Part shown: in pieces, positions 7,110 to 14,752 of the stretch
Layout: the number at the start of each line of letters is the position of its first letter
How positions within the stretch are numbered: position 1 is the first letter of the stretch
Assembly (NCBI RefSeq): GCF_938015785.1
Contig: NZ_CALLWC010000040.1
Location: 1-18,828 of the forward strand
Length of the DNA: 18,828 bases
Origin: an uncultured Campylobacter sp.
GTDB taxonomy: Bacteria; Campylobacterota; Campylobacteria; Campylobacterales; Campylobacteraceae
Reading direction: 5' to 3'
Program-made: the position numbers and the translations under genes
Notes under the pieces: generated by a model
What the model was told of the DNA's origin: nothing
The model's database searches: none
The model's input: only the letters and a program-made list of their open reading frames with translations

Positions 7110-10100
7110 TTATCCTATATATAGACCATCTTCCATTACTATGGTGGTGGCTAGACGACCTACTAGGCGAGGGGGTATAGTGTGGTCACTATCAGCATTT
7201 GCCTTTTTACACCCCACATATATACCCTTTATGTTATTGTTACCTATAATATCAAGAGCTTCTACTAGATCTCTTGAGAGGTTGCGGTGAGTATTGCCAT
7301 AGTTGGTGTTAAAAATTCCTAGTCTAAGCATATATATAATATTTGCAGCCTCTTGATAGGCATCTATCGGATATTTTGGTTTGCCTGCTGCTTTATTTGG
7401 CAATGCGCCATCCTTGTAATTATTGTATATCTCTTTCTCCTCTTTCACATCCAAATTTAACTTCCTTATCTCTACATCAGATTCAGTGTATCTACTTCTA
7501 GCATATTTAAAATATCTTGCATCTATCTCATTACCAGCTCCTCTTAGCTCATCTAAGCATAGATAAGCACTAAGGTTATTTAGTGCTAGTTTAGAAGCTA
7601 GGTTAAAAGATAGTTTGTTTTTCTTATGGTCTATGTCATAGTACATAAATGAGTTATAGTCTAGTCCTCCACTACTTATATTAGCTCCTAGAAATAGTCT
7701 ATTTAAATTTAGACTTATATAGTTTTGATAGATCATTACTGGATAGTAGCAATATGTATTTGTACTATTTTTATCATAGGCTTCTTTTATGGACATAGGT
7801 TTATATGAGATATTATTTAGTGCGTAAGCTTCATTAAATTTATATGTATATCTTGTATGCATTATCTCTTTGTAGTTCTCTTCTAGTTTTTCGTATGAGG
7901 TTTTCCAGAGTTCTAATGCACCACTGACCATAGAAGCACCTATGCTCTTACCCAATGATCCTGCATAATCTTTTATTAGCCTCTTTATCTCTTGAAAATC
8001 TGTATAGCTAAATCTATGAGTATATCTCATAAAGGTATATGTTGTGATCTCTGTATAGGTTATACTTAGTTTATAATACTCCATTGCCATATGAAGCCTA
8101 AATGCATTCGAAGCTTGAATGATTAGATTAAGCTTTGAATGTTGTAAAACTACACTTGTAGTTCTTAGACTTGTTATTAGTAAGATATATCGATCTATCT
8201 CTTTAGTCTTTCTTGCACCAAGTAGGCTTTTTACTAAATTTAATACCCCAAGCTCATCAAGAAATGTTTCTCTTAGTGCCTTTGCATCTTTATTAAATAT
8301 ATAAGAGCCAAGTGATTCATATATCTTAGATATGCCATCTTCACCAACAAATTTTGAAAGTGGAAACACCTCTTCTATAGTAGTTTTTACTAATAATGAG
8401 GTTACCTCTTTATTTATATCTCTATCATTGCTATATGCTATATCTTTTAAGTTTATAGCCTCTTTTAGAGTGTTTTTATTCTTAGCAGCTATAGCCTCTT
8501 TTATAGTAGCTTCATCTTTTTTATAGTTTTCATCTATCTTATCAGCTTGTTCTATAAGAAGTTTCATTAGATCTTTTTGCAAAGGATCTTTGATATCTGC
8601 ATTTTTACCAACTTCATTTTCTGCTAAAAGCTCTTCAACGCTAACTATATCCTTGTTATTTACTCCATCCATATATTTAGAAATTTCTTCTATACATAGA
8701 TACTCACCACTTTTTAGACCACTATTTTTTACTGAGTCTTTGTAGAAAAATAACTTTAAATCTCTATCAAAAACTCTTATTATAGAGTTTGAGTGTAGGG
8801 CTTTTATTTCATCATCTTCTATTACTATATATTCATCACCATCTTTAATGCTTTTCTTTATCATTTTTTTTGAATAGCTTTTAGTTATTATAAAGTAAGC
8901 TACGCCAAGAGATAGTGCCTCTATGAAAGAGTAGCGTTTTGGGAGGGTTTGTATTATACGTTGCATTTGTGATTGGTATTCATCTGCGGTTGATGAGCCA
9001 TTTTTTATATCATCTATAAGTTGGCTTGAGATATTGCTATTGTTATATGCTTCAGCCTCTCTTCTGTTTAAGGCGTTTTCATTTACCTTATCAAATACTG
9101 CTTTAAAAGAGAGAGTTACCTTTTTCATATACTCTTCTTCGCTTTTTTTGATCTTCTCCATATCATTTGGTTGCTTAACATAAGCATTTACGTGAGAGAA
9201 ATTTGTCTTAAATAACTCTTCGTATTTGGTGTAATTATCAAGATAGTTAGTATCATCTTGATAGGCGATCTCTTTAAATTCTTCCCTTTTTTGCTCTATG
9301 TTGTCTATATATTTTTTATCTATCCTTGCAAATGGAGATAAATTTAAGACAAGAGTTGATTTATTGTTTTCTTTATTGATATTTATGCTGTACTGGCTGT
9401 AATCCTTAATAGGACTTAGGGTTTTTATGTCAGTAAATTTTTGTTTTACTAGGTTGGATTTGTTGGGTCTATTTAGCCCGTCTTCTATCACTTGATCTAG
9501 GCATTTACTTATTACTTCTTCTCTTAGCCCTGCACTTGATCTAAAAGGAGAATTTGAAAGAACGATATAGTTTTTATTTAAATTAGAAAAGTCCTTGCTA
9601 TTCATCTCGTCGTTTGTAGATTTGCCGTTTTTGTTAGACTTATCTGATATTAGATTGGCTAGTTTTACGGAATTAAAATTTGAAGCGCAGATGAAATTTA
9701 GGTTTGCATTTAGTCCTTTTATTTGATCCTTTAGTCTTTTAAAGAGCGTATCATCACTAGAGCCAAAGCCTAAGTTTTTATTTACTATATCATAAGAGCA
9801 AACGTCCTTAGTGTGATCAAATACCGACAGATCATCCAAATGACCAAACACACTATATCCCTCATCTGCATTGCAATTAACCTCATTTAGGTTATTGTCG
9901 TCTCTAAAGTAGATATAGTCTAAATTTAGATGGGTAAAGTCTATAAAAAAGCCAGAATTAGAGGATTTATCTTGCTTAAATACTAATACATTGCAGCTTG
10001 AGTTTATATTTAGGGTATTTATAATAGAAGCAAATCTAGATGTGAAAAAACTAAGGATAGGTAAGGTTACGCCATAAAGAGATCTATTACTTTGATGCTC

Positions 10101-10904
10101 AACCATCTTGTAGGTTAATTTACTAAGCTCATAGAATAAAAAGCATCCGTTTGCCTTTTTAAGCGCTGCCTTTGGATCACTTAGATCAACTATGCTTAGT
10201 ATAAAAAGAAATATTTGCTTTAGCAAAAACTCTCCGCTTTCTTTATTTAACTCGCTTAAATTCTTATCTAACTCTCTAAAACACTCTTCAATACTTTTTT
10301 CAAATTTAGCTCCATCTAGTCCCTCGCTAGATATCAAAGAGCTAGCATCACTTAGTAGATCATTTTTTAAGGTATTTAGGCACTCTTTTACAATATCTTT
10401 GGCGTCGTCGTAGTTGGATACTACGGTCTCAAACATATCATAAAAGCTTATAGCTTCTGTCTTTGTTTCACCCATGCTTTTTAGCAAATTTCTCTCATGC
10501 TCATCCTGAGCAGCTTCAAGTTCAGCTTCATATCTTGCTTTGCTTTTTATGGGGCTTATCTTCTCTTTTAAATTTGCAAAAAACTTGTCAACTGCACTCT
10601 TTTTATGGACAATCTTTACTGGTATATCTCTATATTCAAATTCTCTTATTCTATTTAGTTTGCTATCAGTAAAGCTCTCTTTATCTATATAAAAGTCAGA
10701 TACGATCGACACATCTTTTTTATCTCTCTTCTTAGAAAATATTAGATTAGATATGATCTCATTAGCTATGCCGTTAGAGTACGATGTGAGTGAATTCAAA
10801 CTAGATGTATAAAGAGTTACGCATTTCGCATCAGCCATATACTCTTTTATCTTTTTTAATGTCTCTTCGCAAGAGTAGGTTATATTTATTTCGTTGTTTT
10901 GCAT
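7110..10904 (-). CDS. Unrecognised 1264-residue protein, first gene of cargo operon
   Basis: One uninterrupted frame of 1264 codons, AT-rich, with codon choice favouring ATA/TTA/AGA as in the integrase. I recognise no domain: there is no Walker A/B pair, no GxSxG lipase motif, no HNH or PD-(D/E)XK pattern and no repeat array. No signal peptide is present, so it is probably cytoplasmic or moved by a dedicated route. The first 100 residues alternate hydrophobic strands and helices (KCVTLYTSSLNSLTS...DVSIVSDFYIDKESF...DIPVKIVHKKS), which resembles an alpha/beta fold. Residues 110-250 and about 750-860 are charged and helical. Hydrophobic helices occur near 225-240 (LLKQIFLFILSIVDL) and 680-690 (ALSLGVAYFIITKS). 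The C-terminal third is rich in Tyr and Asn. It is followed by the membrane-anchored 454-residue gene, with which it probably works. Confidence 0.8.
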   Translation of the reverse strand: MQNNEINITYSCEETLKKIKEYMADAKCVTLYTSSLNSLTSYSNGIANEIISNLIFSKKRDKKDVSIVSDFYIDKESFTDSKLNRIREFEYRDIPVKIVHKKSAVDKFFANLKEKISPIKSKARYEAELEAAQDEHERNLLKSMGETKTEAISFYDMFETVVSNYDDAKDIVKECLNTLKNDLLSDASSLISSEGLDGAKFEKSIEECFRELDKNLSELNKESGEFLLKQIFLFILSIVDLSDPKAALKKANGCFLFYELSKLTYKMVEHQSNRSLYGVTLPILSFFTSRFASIINTLNINSSCNVLVFKQDKSSNSGFFIDFTHLNLDYIYFRDDNNLNEVNCNADEGYSVFGHLDDLSVFDHTKDVCSYDIVNKNLGFGSSDDTLFKRLKDQIKGLNANLNFICASNFNSVKLANLISDKSNKNGKSTNDEMNSKDFSNLNKNYIVLSNSPFRSSAGLREEVISKCLDQVIEDGLNRPNKSNLVKQKFTDIKTLSPIKDYSQYSININKENNKSTLVLNLSPFARIDKKYIDNIEQKREEFKEIAYQDDTNYLDNYTKYEELFKTNFSHVNAYVKQPNDMEKIKKSEEEYMKKVTLSFKAVFDKVNENALNRREAEAYNNSNISSQLIDDIKNGSSTADEYQSQMQRIIQTLPKRYSFIEALSLGVAYFIITKSYSKKMIKKSIKDGDEYIVIEDDEIKALHSNSIIRVFDRDLKLFFYKDSVKNSGLKSGEYLCIEEISKYMDGVNNKDIVSVEELLAENEVGKNADIKDPLQKDLMKLLIEQADKIDENYKKDEATIKEAIAAKNKNTLKEAINLKDIAYSNDRDINKEVTSLLVKTTIEEVFPLSKFVGEDGISKIYESLGSYIFNKDAKALRETFLDELGVLNLVKSLLGARKTKEIDRYILLITSLRTTSVVLQHSKLNLIIQASNAFRLHMAMEYYKLSITYTEITTYTFMRYTHRFSYTDFQEIKRLIKDYAGSLGKSIGASMVSGALELWKTSYEKLEENYKEIMHTRYTYKFNEAYALNNISYKPMSIKEAYDKNSTNTYCYYPVMIYQNYISLNLNRLFLGANISSGGLDYNSFMYYDIDHKKNKLSFNLASKLALNNLSAYLCLDELRGAGNEIDARYFKYARSRYTESDVEIRKLNLDVKEEKEIYNNYKDGALPNKAAGKPKYPIDAYQEAANIIYMLRLGIFNTNYGNTHRNLSRDLVEALDIIGNNNIKGIYVGCKKANADSDHTIPPRLVGRLATTIVMEDGLYIG

Positions 10905-10947
10905 ATTAAGCCACCACTACTGTTTTAGATATTTTATTGTGATTGTA

Positions 10948-10956
10948 TTTATAATA
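10948..10956 (-). promoter_or_regulatory. AT-rich promoter region of the two-gene operon
   Basis: The 202-bp gap between the 1264-residue gene and the divergent antitoxin contains minus-strand TATTATAAA (10956-10948), the best -10 candidate. The predicted leader is about 35-40 bases. The ribosome binding site is weak (GGTGG, eight bases before ATG). No operator shared with the antitoxin gene is evident. Confidence 0.35.
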
Positions 10957-11071
10957 TTATTAATTTATTATGGGATAAAGGAAGGTAGGAAATGTTTGAT
11001 ACTTGGGCTTATATTTTTTAGCTTGCCAAGTTAGTTAGATAAAGCCATCTAAATTACTAACACAATTATGC

Positions 11072-11077
11072 TATAAT
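11072..11077 (+). promoter_or_regulatory. -10 box of the antitoxin-toxin operon
   Basis: TATAAT lies 30 bp upstream of the antitoxin start. It overlaps a short dyad, ATAAT (11073-11077) with ATTAT (11086-11090), where an autoregulating antitoxin could bind. A clear AAAGGAAATAACAT ribosome binding site follows. Confidence 0.5.
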
Positions 11078-11106
11078 CATGTCATATTATTAAAAGGAAA
11101 TAACAT

Positions 11107-11370
11107 ATGCCTCAAATAGTACCTATAAAAGAGCTTAGAAACACAAATGAAATTTCACAGCTATGCAATAGCAAGGATGAACCAATATTTGTAACTAAAA
11201 ATGGTTATGGAGACTTGGTTGTGATGAGCATAAAGACATACGATAAGCTAGTAGCCACAGCCGATATAGATAGCGCCATCGCATCATCTGAAGCTAAGAT
11301 AACAGCAGATACAAAGATGCTAGAAGCAAAAGACGTTTTTGCTAGTTTAAAAGATAAGTATCTTGAGTAA
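11107..11370 (+). CDS. Phd/YefM-family antitoxin
   Basis: 87 residues with ATG start and AAAGGA about eight bases upstream. The N-terminus (PQIVPIKELRNTNEISQLCNS) followed by EPIFVTKNGYGDLVVMSIKTYDKL is the characteristic Phd/YefM DNA-binding and dimerization fold. The remaining C-terminal part (about 50-87) is helical and charged, as expected of the toxin-wrapping tail. Such proteins neutralise a cognate RelE/ParE-like toxin and repress their own promoter. The stop overlaps the start of the toxin gene by 8 bp, giving coupled translation. It is part of the AT-rich island. The antitoxin looks intact while the partner toxin frame is broken, so it may act today mainly as a repressor or as protection against related toxins. 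Confidence 0.88.
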   Translation: MPQIVPIKELRNTNEISQLCNSKDEPIFVTKNGYGDLVVMSIKTYDKLVATADIDSAIASSEAKITADTKMLEAKDVFASLKDKYLE

Positions 11371-11666
11371 GTATAAAGTTCTGATCTCACCACAAGCTTA
11401 TGAAGAGCTTGAAGCGATTTATAAATATATCGCACTATCTTTGCTCTCGTCAGGTGCTGCAAACTCTACGCTAGAGGCTATCAAAAATGCTATTCTTAGC
11501 CTAGATGAGATACCAAATCGTGGTGCTATTAGAAAAAGTTGGCAGATATGCCAATATGGGCTATAGACAGCTATTTGTTAAAAACTATACAGTGATTTAT
11601 AGGGTCAATGAAAAAAATAAGGCCGTTATAATCATCACTATTAGATATACGCCAAGCGCTTTTTAG
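11363..11666 (+). pseudogene. RelE/ParE-family toxin, frameshifted
   Basis: The first frame (start 11363, ATG overlapping the antitoxin end) reads KYKVLISPQAYEELEAIYKYIA...ILSLDEIPNRGAIRK, typical of a RelE/ParE ribonuclease or gyrase toxin. It then runs into an early TAG at 11566 after 67 residues. Removing one A from the five-A run at 11533-11537 restores the family's C-terminal half: VGRYANMGYRQLFVKNY, then TVIYRVNEKNKAVIIITIRY and TPSAF, ending at TAG 11666. That gives about 100 residues, the normal family length. The broken version lacks the C-terminal strands with the conserved Tyr/Arg positions, so it should be inactive. Causes could be a real mutation, phase variation in the A run, or a sequencing error. 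The phase does not fit a standard -1 slippery site. Confidence 0.85.
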
Positions 11667-11741
11667 ACATACAACTTCAATAATATCTTTCTAAAAATAA
11701 ATATCCACCTATCCTAATACTCTCTCATCTGCGAAAATATA
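11667..11741. other. Intergenic DNA after the toxin remnant, nothing seen
   Basis: Short AT-rich stretch without a gene or clear hairpin. It leads into the tandem repeat array and, together with the array and the following 60 bases, makes up the gene-free zone between the toxin remnant and the serine recombinase. Confidence 0.4.
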
Positions 11742-11886
11742 CATAACATCACATACTATACGTTACGTCACCTACTGCATGTTACATCATGTACTATACA
11801 TTACATCAAGTGCTGCATGTGACATCACATACTGAATGTTACATCATGTACTGCACATTACATCACATGCAGTATGTTACATTATG
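11742..11886. repeat. 19-bp degenerate tandem repeat array (seven full units plus a partial)
   Basis: Seven consecutive units of exactly 19 bp start at 11742, 11761, 11780, 11799, 11818, 11837 and 11856, and an eighth partial unit starts at 11875. The best-conserved units read TGTTACATCATGTACTGCA. Units alternate between TGTTACATC-type and CATTACATC-type starts. Each contains a near-palindrome TACAT-C-ATGTA, so the array offers regularly spaced symmetric binding sites on the same face roughly every two helical turns. No open frame crosses it convincingly. There are no unique spacers, so it is not a CRISPR array. Iteron, partition-site or regulatory-array roles are possible. Confidence 0.85.
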
Positions 11887-11944
11887 AATTTATTTGTTAT
11901 AATCCAAGAAAATTTGCTGATGTGTGATAAAGAAGTAGTAGAAG

Positions 11945-11960
11945 TGTAAAAAATTTTGCC
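11945..11960. other. Approximate left end of the Firmicutes-type element
   Basis: Base composition switches from AT-rich to GC-rich here, just beyond the terminator of the serine recombinase gene. Large serine recombinases usually sit at the very end of their element, with the junction within about 100 bases of the stop codon. The exact base cannot be fixed without the empty site or the other end. Confidence 0.45.
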
Positions 11961-11996
11961 GTTCCTATCCGGCGTTTGCGCATTGCGCCGGATAGG
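11951..11996 (-). terminator. Terminator of the serine recombinase gene
   Basis: CCTATCCGGCG (11964-11974) and CGCCGGATAGG (11986-11996) form a perfect 11-bp GC-rich stem with an 11-base loop. On the minus strand it is followed after ten bases by a TTTTTT run. It starts 8 bases after the recombinase stop codon. Confidence 0.7.
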
Positions 11997-12004
11997 TCGG
12001 GCGG

Positions 12005-13615
12005 TCATTCGGGCAGGTCTACCTTGCCAACGAAAGAGTAATAAATATCAATGTCCTGTCTGCGTGTGCCGTTCTCGTCATAGCTGCACTCATGCACAAC
12101 GATTTTCTCCACAAACTCACGCAAAAGGGTAGGGGTAAGTTCTTCAAAGCTGGTGTACTTGCGGACAACATTCATAAACTTTTCTGCGTTTACCGTGGCT
12201 TCCTGCGCTTTGGAAAGCTCTGCCCGGATAGCGGCGGCTCTCTCTTTCAGTTCTTTCTGCTCGGCTTCATAGTCTGCCGACAGCTCCGTGAAACGCTCGT
12301 CTGAAATGCGCCCGGTCACGCTGTCCTCATACAGCCGCTTGAAGATAGCGGATAACTCGCTGATACGCTTCTCGGCGGCTTCCAGCTCCTTTTTCCTTGC
12401 GGCGTTCCTGCGCTTGCCCCCGTCCTCGTTCTGCTCGATCAGCAGCTTCATAAACCGGGCTTCGTGCTTCGCTGCATAGCTGGTGACTTTCCGCAGATTG
12501 TCGGTCACTCCGGCGGTCAACAGGTCGGTGCGGATAAAGTGCGCCGTACAGTCACGGGTACGCTTCTTGTAGCTCCCGCAGATATAACAATCCTGCTTGC
12601 GGGTGGCGTTCTGGTAACGCTGCTGGTAAAGGACGCTGCCGCAGTCGGCACAAAAGAGTATGCCGGAGAATAAGCCCACTTCATCATAGCGGTTCGGGCG
12701 TTTGCGCTGCTTGCGTAACTCCTGCACACGCTCCCACATCTGGGTGTCAATGATAGGCTCATGGTGGTTCTCGAAAATCGCCTGTTTCTCAATGGGGTTC
12801 TCTACGCTGTGCTTGGTCTTGTAGGACGGCTTCTCCGTCTTGAAGTTTACCAGACAGCCCGTGTACTCCCTGTTTTCAAGGATATGTACCACGGTATTGG
12901 TCGCCCACTTGCACTCATAGCCGGGGTGGTAGCGGCGGGTGCTTCCCGTCCGACGGTATTCCAGCGTTCCCGGCGTGGGGATCTCCTGCTCTGTGAGCAT
13001 ACGGGCTATCTTGGTCGGCCCGTTCCCGGCAAGGCACAAGCTGTAAATCTGCCGCACAACAGGGGCGGCTTCCCCGTCAATGATAAAATTTTCGTCCTCG
13101 TCCATAAAGTAGCCGTATACGGGTTTGCTCGTGACGGGCTTCCCGCTCATACCCTTAGACCGTTTTACTGCTTTGATTTTCTTGCTCGTATCTCTCACCA
13201 GCCATTCGTTAAAAATGTTCCGCAGAGGGGCAAAATCATTGTCGCCCTGTGCGCTGTCCACTCCGTCATTGATAGCGATAAAGCGGACGCCTTTCTGTGG
13301 GAAAATCATTTCCGTATACATTCCCACTTGCAGATAGTTTCGCCCTAACCGTGACATATCCTTGACGATAACGGTGCCGACTTTTCCGGCTTCAATGTCC
13401 GCAAGCATGGCTTGAAAACCGGGTCTTTGGAAGTTCGCCCCAGAATAACCGTCATCTGTGTACCATTGCAGATTGGAAAAGCCGTTCTGCTTCGCATAGG
13501 TTTCAAGAATACGCTTCTGGTTTGAAATAGAATTGCTCTCACCTTGCAGCTCGTCCTCGTGGGATAATCTCGGATAAAGGGCGGTAATAAGGTTTCGGGT
13601 GGTCTGTCTTAACAT
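12005..13615 (-). CDS. Large serine recombinase (TnpX/TndX-like transposon recombinase)
   Basis: 536 residues from ATG 13615, chosen because GGAGG lies five bases upstream; an in-frame ATG at 13627 would overlap that ribosome binding site. The resolvase-type catalytic domain holds YPRLS with nucleophile S18, then DDGYSGANFQRPGF and VKDMSRLGRN (84-93). The recombinase domain spans about 160-300 (KPVYGYF...AGNGPTKIARMLTE...NTVVHILENREYTG). A zinc-ribbon follows (C322-x2-C325, C343-x2-C346, C356), then a coiled coil (about 400-475). Large serine recombinases excise and insert elements through a 2-bp staggered cut, without needing host factors. It is the terminal gene of the element and most likely drives its mobility. 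Composition is unlike the AT-rich DNA to the left. Confidence 0.95.
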   Translation of the reverse strand: MLRQTTRNLITALYPRLSHEDELQGESNSISNQKRILETYAKQNGFSNLQWYTDDGYSGANFQRPGFQAMLADIEAGKVGTVIVKDMSRLGRNYLQVGMYTEMIFPQKGVRFIAINDGVDSAQGDNDFAPLRNIFNEWLVRDTSKKIKAVKRSKGMSGKPVTSKPVYGYFMDEDENFIIDGEAAPVVRQIYSLCLAGNGPTKIARMLTEQEIPTPGTLEYRRTGSTRRYHPGYECKWATNTVVHILENREYTGCLVNFKTEKPSYKTKHSVENPIEKQAIFENHHEPIIDTQMWERVQELRKQRKRPNRYDEVGLFSGILFCADCGSVLYQQRYQNATRKQDCYICGSYKKRTRDCTAHFIRTDLLTAGVTDNLRKVTSYAAKHEARFMKLLIEQNEDGGKRRNAARKKELEAAEKRISELSAIFKRLYEDSVTGRISDERFTELSADYEAEQKELKERAAAIRAELSKAQEATVNAEKFMNVVRKYTSFEELTPTLLREFVEKIVVHECSYDENGTRRQDIDIYYSFVGKVDLPE

Positions 13616-13632
13616 AGTGTCCTCCATTTCCG

Positions 13633-13690
13633 ACAGCCAGCCCCACTATTCCGTATGACTATCATACCACACGCCGGGGCTGGCTGTACA
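13633..13690 (-). promoter_or_regulatory. Recombinase promoter between arms of a 12-bp inverted repeat
   Basis: ACAGCCAGCCCC (13633-13644) and GGGGCTGGCTGT (13676-13687) are perfectly complementary and 31 bases apart. On the minus strand the space between them contains TATGAT (13666-13661), preceded by TGTGG; a -35-like TGTACA (13690-13685) lies 18 bases upstream at the right arm. The arrangement looks like an operator pair or a leader hairpin controlling the recombinase gene 18 bp downstream. Confidence 0.5.
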
Positions 13691-13715
13691 GTCCTTTCTG
13701 CTTCTTTACGTCCCG

Positions 13716-13898
13716 TCAAATTGCCGATTTTTGTGTAGCAGCTTCCGCTTCCAGCACTTTCAGCATTTTATCGGCGGCGGTGGCGGTGGTGTCCTGCTTG
13801 AAATAGCCGGAAACGACAAGGACAGAATTACCTATGCGGATTTCCGTCACGCAATCCGGGCGGCGGGTGCTGCGGTCATTCTTTGGGGTGTTGGTCAT
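13716..13898 (-). CDS. tnpW: Transposon-encoded TnpW-family small protein
   Basis: 60 residues; the ATG at 13898 overlaps the DnaC-like gene's stop codon as ATGA. It reads TRRPDCVTEIRIGNSVLVVSGYF followed by DTTATAADKMLKVLEAEA. This is the pattern of the TnpW proteins carried next to large serine recombinases in clostridial elements: a Pro-Asp-Cys-Val-Thr-Glu-Ile start, one beta hairpin, a Thr-Ala linker and one helix. The biochemical role is not known to me. A longer same-frame start at 14000 would overlap the upstream gene by 106 bp and has no support. The recombinase gene follows after about 100 bp with its own promoter signals. Confidence 0.75.
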   Translation of the reverse strand: MTNTPKNDRSTRRPDCVTEIRIGNSVLVVSGYFKQDTTATAADKMLKVLEAEAATQKSAI

Positions 13899-14752
13899 AG
13901 GCGGCTCTCCTTTCTGTTCATCAGCTTTTTCAGTTGTCCCATTTTCTCCTGCGCCGTGGCTTTTCGGAAGTTGCTCCCGGTAAAGCGGACAGGAGAACAC
14001 ATTTCAATCAGACGGTCATAAATGCGGGCGTGGGCGGTGTCCTCCGGGTGCTGCAAGTCCTCCAGCGTGAGATTAGTCGTGACGATCAGCGGCCTGCCGC
14101 TGCGGTAACGGCTGTCAATCACGTTGTAGACCTGCTCTAAGCCGTATTCCGTTCCCCGTTCCATTCCAAAATCGTCAAGGATAAGCAGCGGGAAGCTGCA
14201 AAGTCGGGAGATATATTCATTCCTGCCCTCAAAGCTGGCGGCAAGGTCACCCAATATCAATGCAAAGTTTGTCATGCACACGGGGATTTCACGCTCCATA
14301 AGGGCATTTGCGATACAGCCCGCAAAATAGCTCTTGCCTGTGCCAACGCCGCCCCATAGCAGATAGCCAATGTTGCGCTCTTTCATGGTTTCCCAGTTCT
14401 CCACATAGAAATGGGCGTGTTCCATTTGCGGGCACTTGCCGTTGTCGTTCTCAAACGTCCAGCCCTGCATAGCCGGGTCTGTAAAGCCCCGCCGCTTCAA
14501 CCGCTCGACAGTTTCAAGGTGACTGCGCTGTTTCTCTGCGGCTTCCCGTTCCTCACGCTCTGCCCGCTGGCAGTCACATTCTGCCGGGTGGCGGTCACGC
14601 CCCAGCCATGCGGCGGTTTCTTTGGGGAAATAGCCCTCTTTGGGCTTGTGGCACTTCCCGCAGTATAAAAGCCCGTCCTCGCCGGTGTAGTCCTCCGGCT
14701 CCGGCGTGGTGTCGGTCATATTCAAAATCATTTCATCAAATCCATTCGTCAT
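13895..14752 (-). CDS. DnaC-like helicase loader / AAA+ ATP-binding protein
   Basis: 285 residues. The N-terminal part has possible zinc ligands (C31-x2-C34 and C59-x-C61). The AAA+ core shows Walker A GGVGTGKS (134-141), Walker B LLILDDFG (189-196), sensor-1 TTN (225-227) and a late Arg cluster (ARIYDRLIEMCSPVRFTGSNFR). This is the DnaC/IstB-like family, which loads replicative helicase at an origin. The start ATG overlaps the stop of the upstream Rep gene as ATGA, and its stop overlaps the TnpW start the same way, so the three genes form a tightly coupled operon. Rep plus loader pairs are typical of plasmids and integrative elements that replicate as circles after excision. An IstB transposition helper role is less likely, as no IstA-type transposase is present. 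Confidence 0.92.
   Translation of the reverse strand: MTNGFDEMILNMTDTTPEPEDYTGEDGLLYCGKCHKPKEGYFPKETAAWLGRDRHPAECDCQRAEREEREAAEKQRSHLETVERLKRRGFTDPAMQGWTFENDNGKCPQMEHAHFYVENWETMKERNIGYLLWGGVGTGKSYFAGCIANALMEREIPVCMTNFALILGDLAASFEGRNEYISRLCSFPLLILDDFGMERGTEYGLEQVYNVIDSRYRSGRPLIVTTNLTLEDLQHPEDTAHARIYDRLIEMCSPVRFTGSNFRKATAQEKMGQLKKLMNRKESRL

Noticed and set aside
11533..11540. Programmed frameshift in the toxin gene
   Set aside because: The run has only five A, its phase does not form a standard -1 slippery heptamer, and the needed shift is +1. No stimulating structure is seen. A mutation, phase variation or sequence error is simpler.
11742..11886. CRISPR array
   Set aside because: The units are contiguous with no unique spacers and no cas genes are present. 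It is a tandem repeat.
12761..13348. Long plus-strand open frame opposite the serine recombinase
   Set aside because: GC-rich genes leave long open antisense frames. The peptide shows no family features, while the minus strand encodes a clear recombinase.
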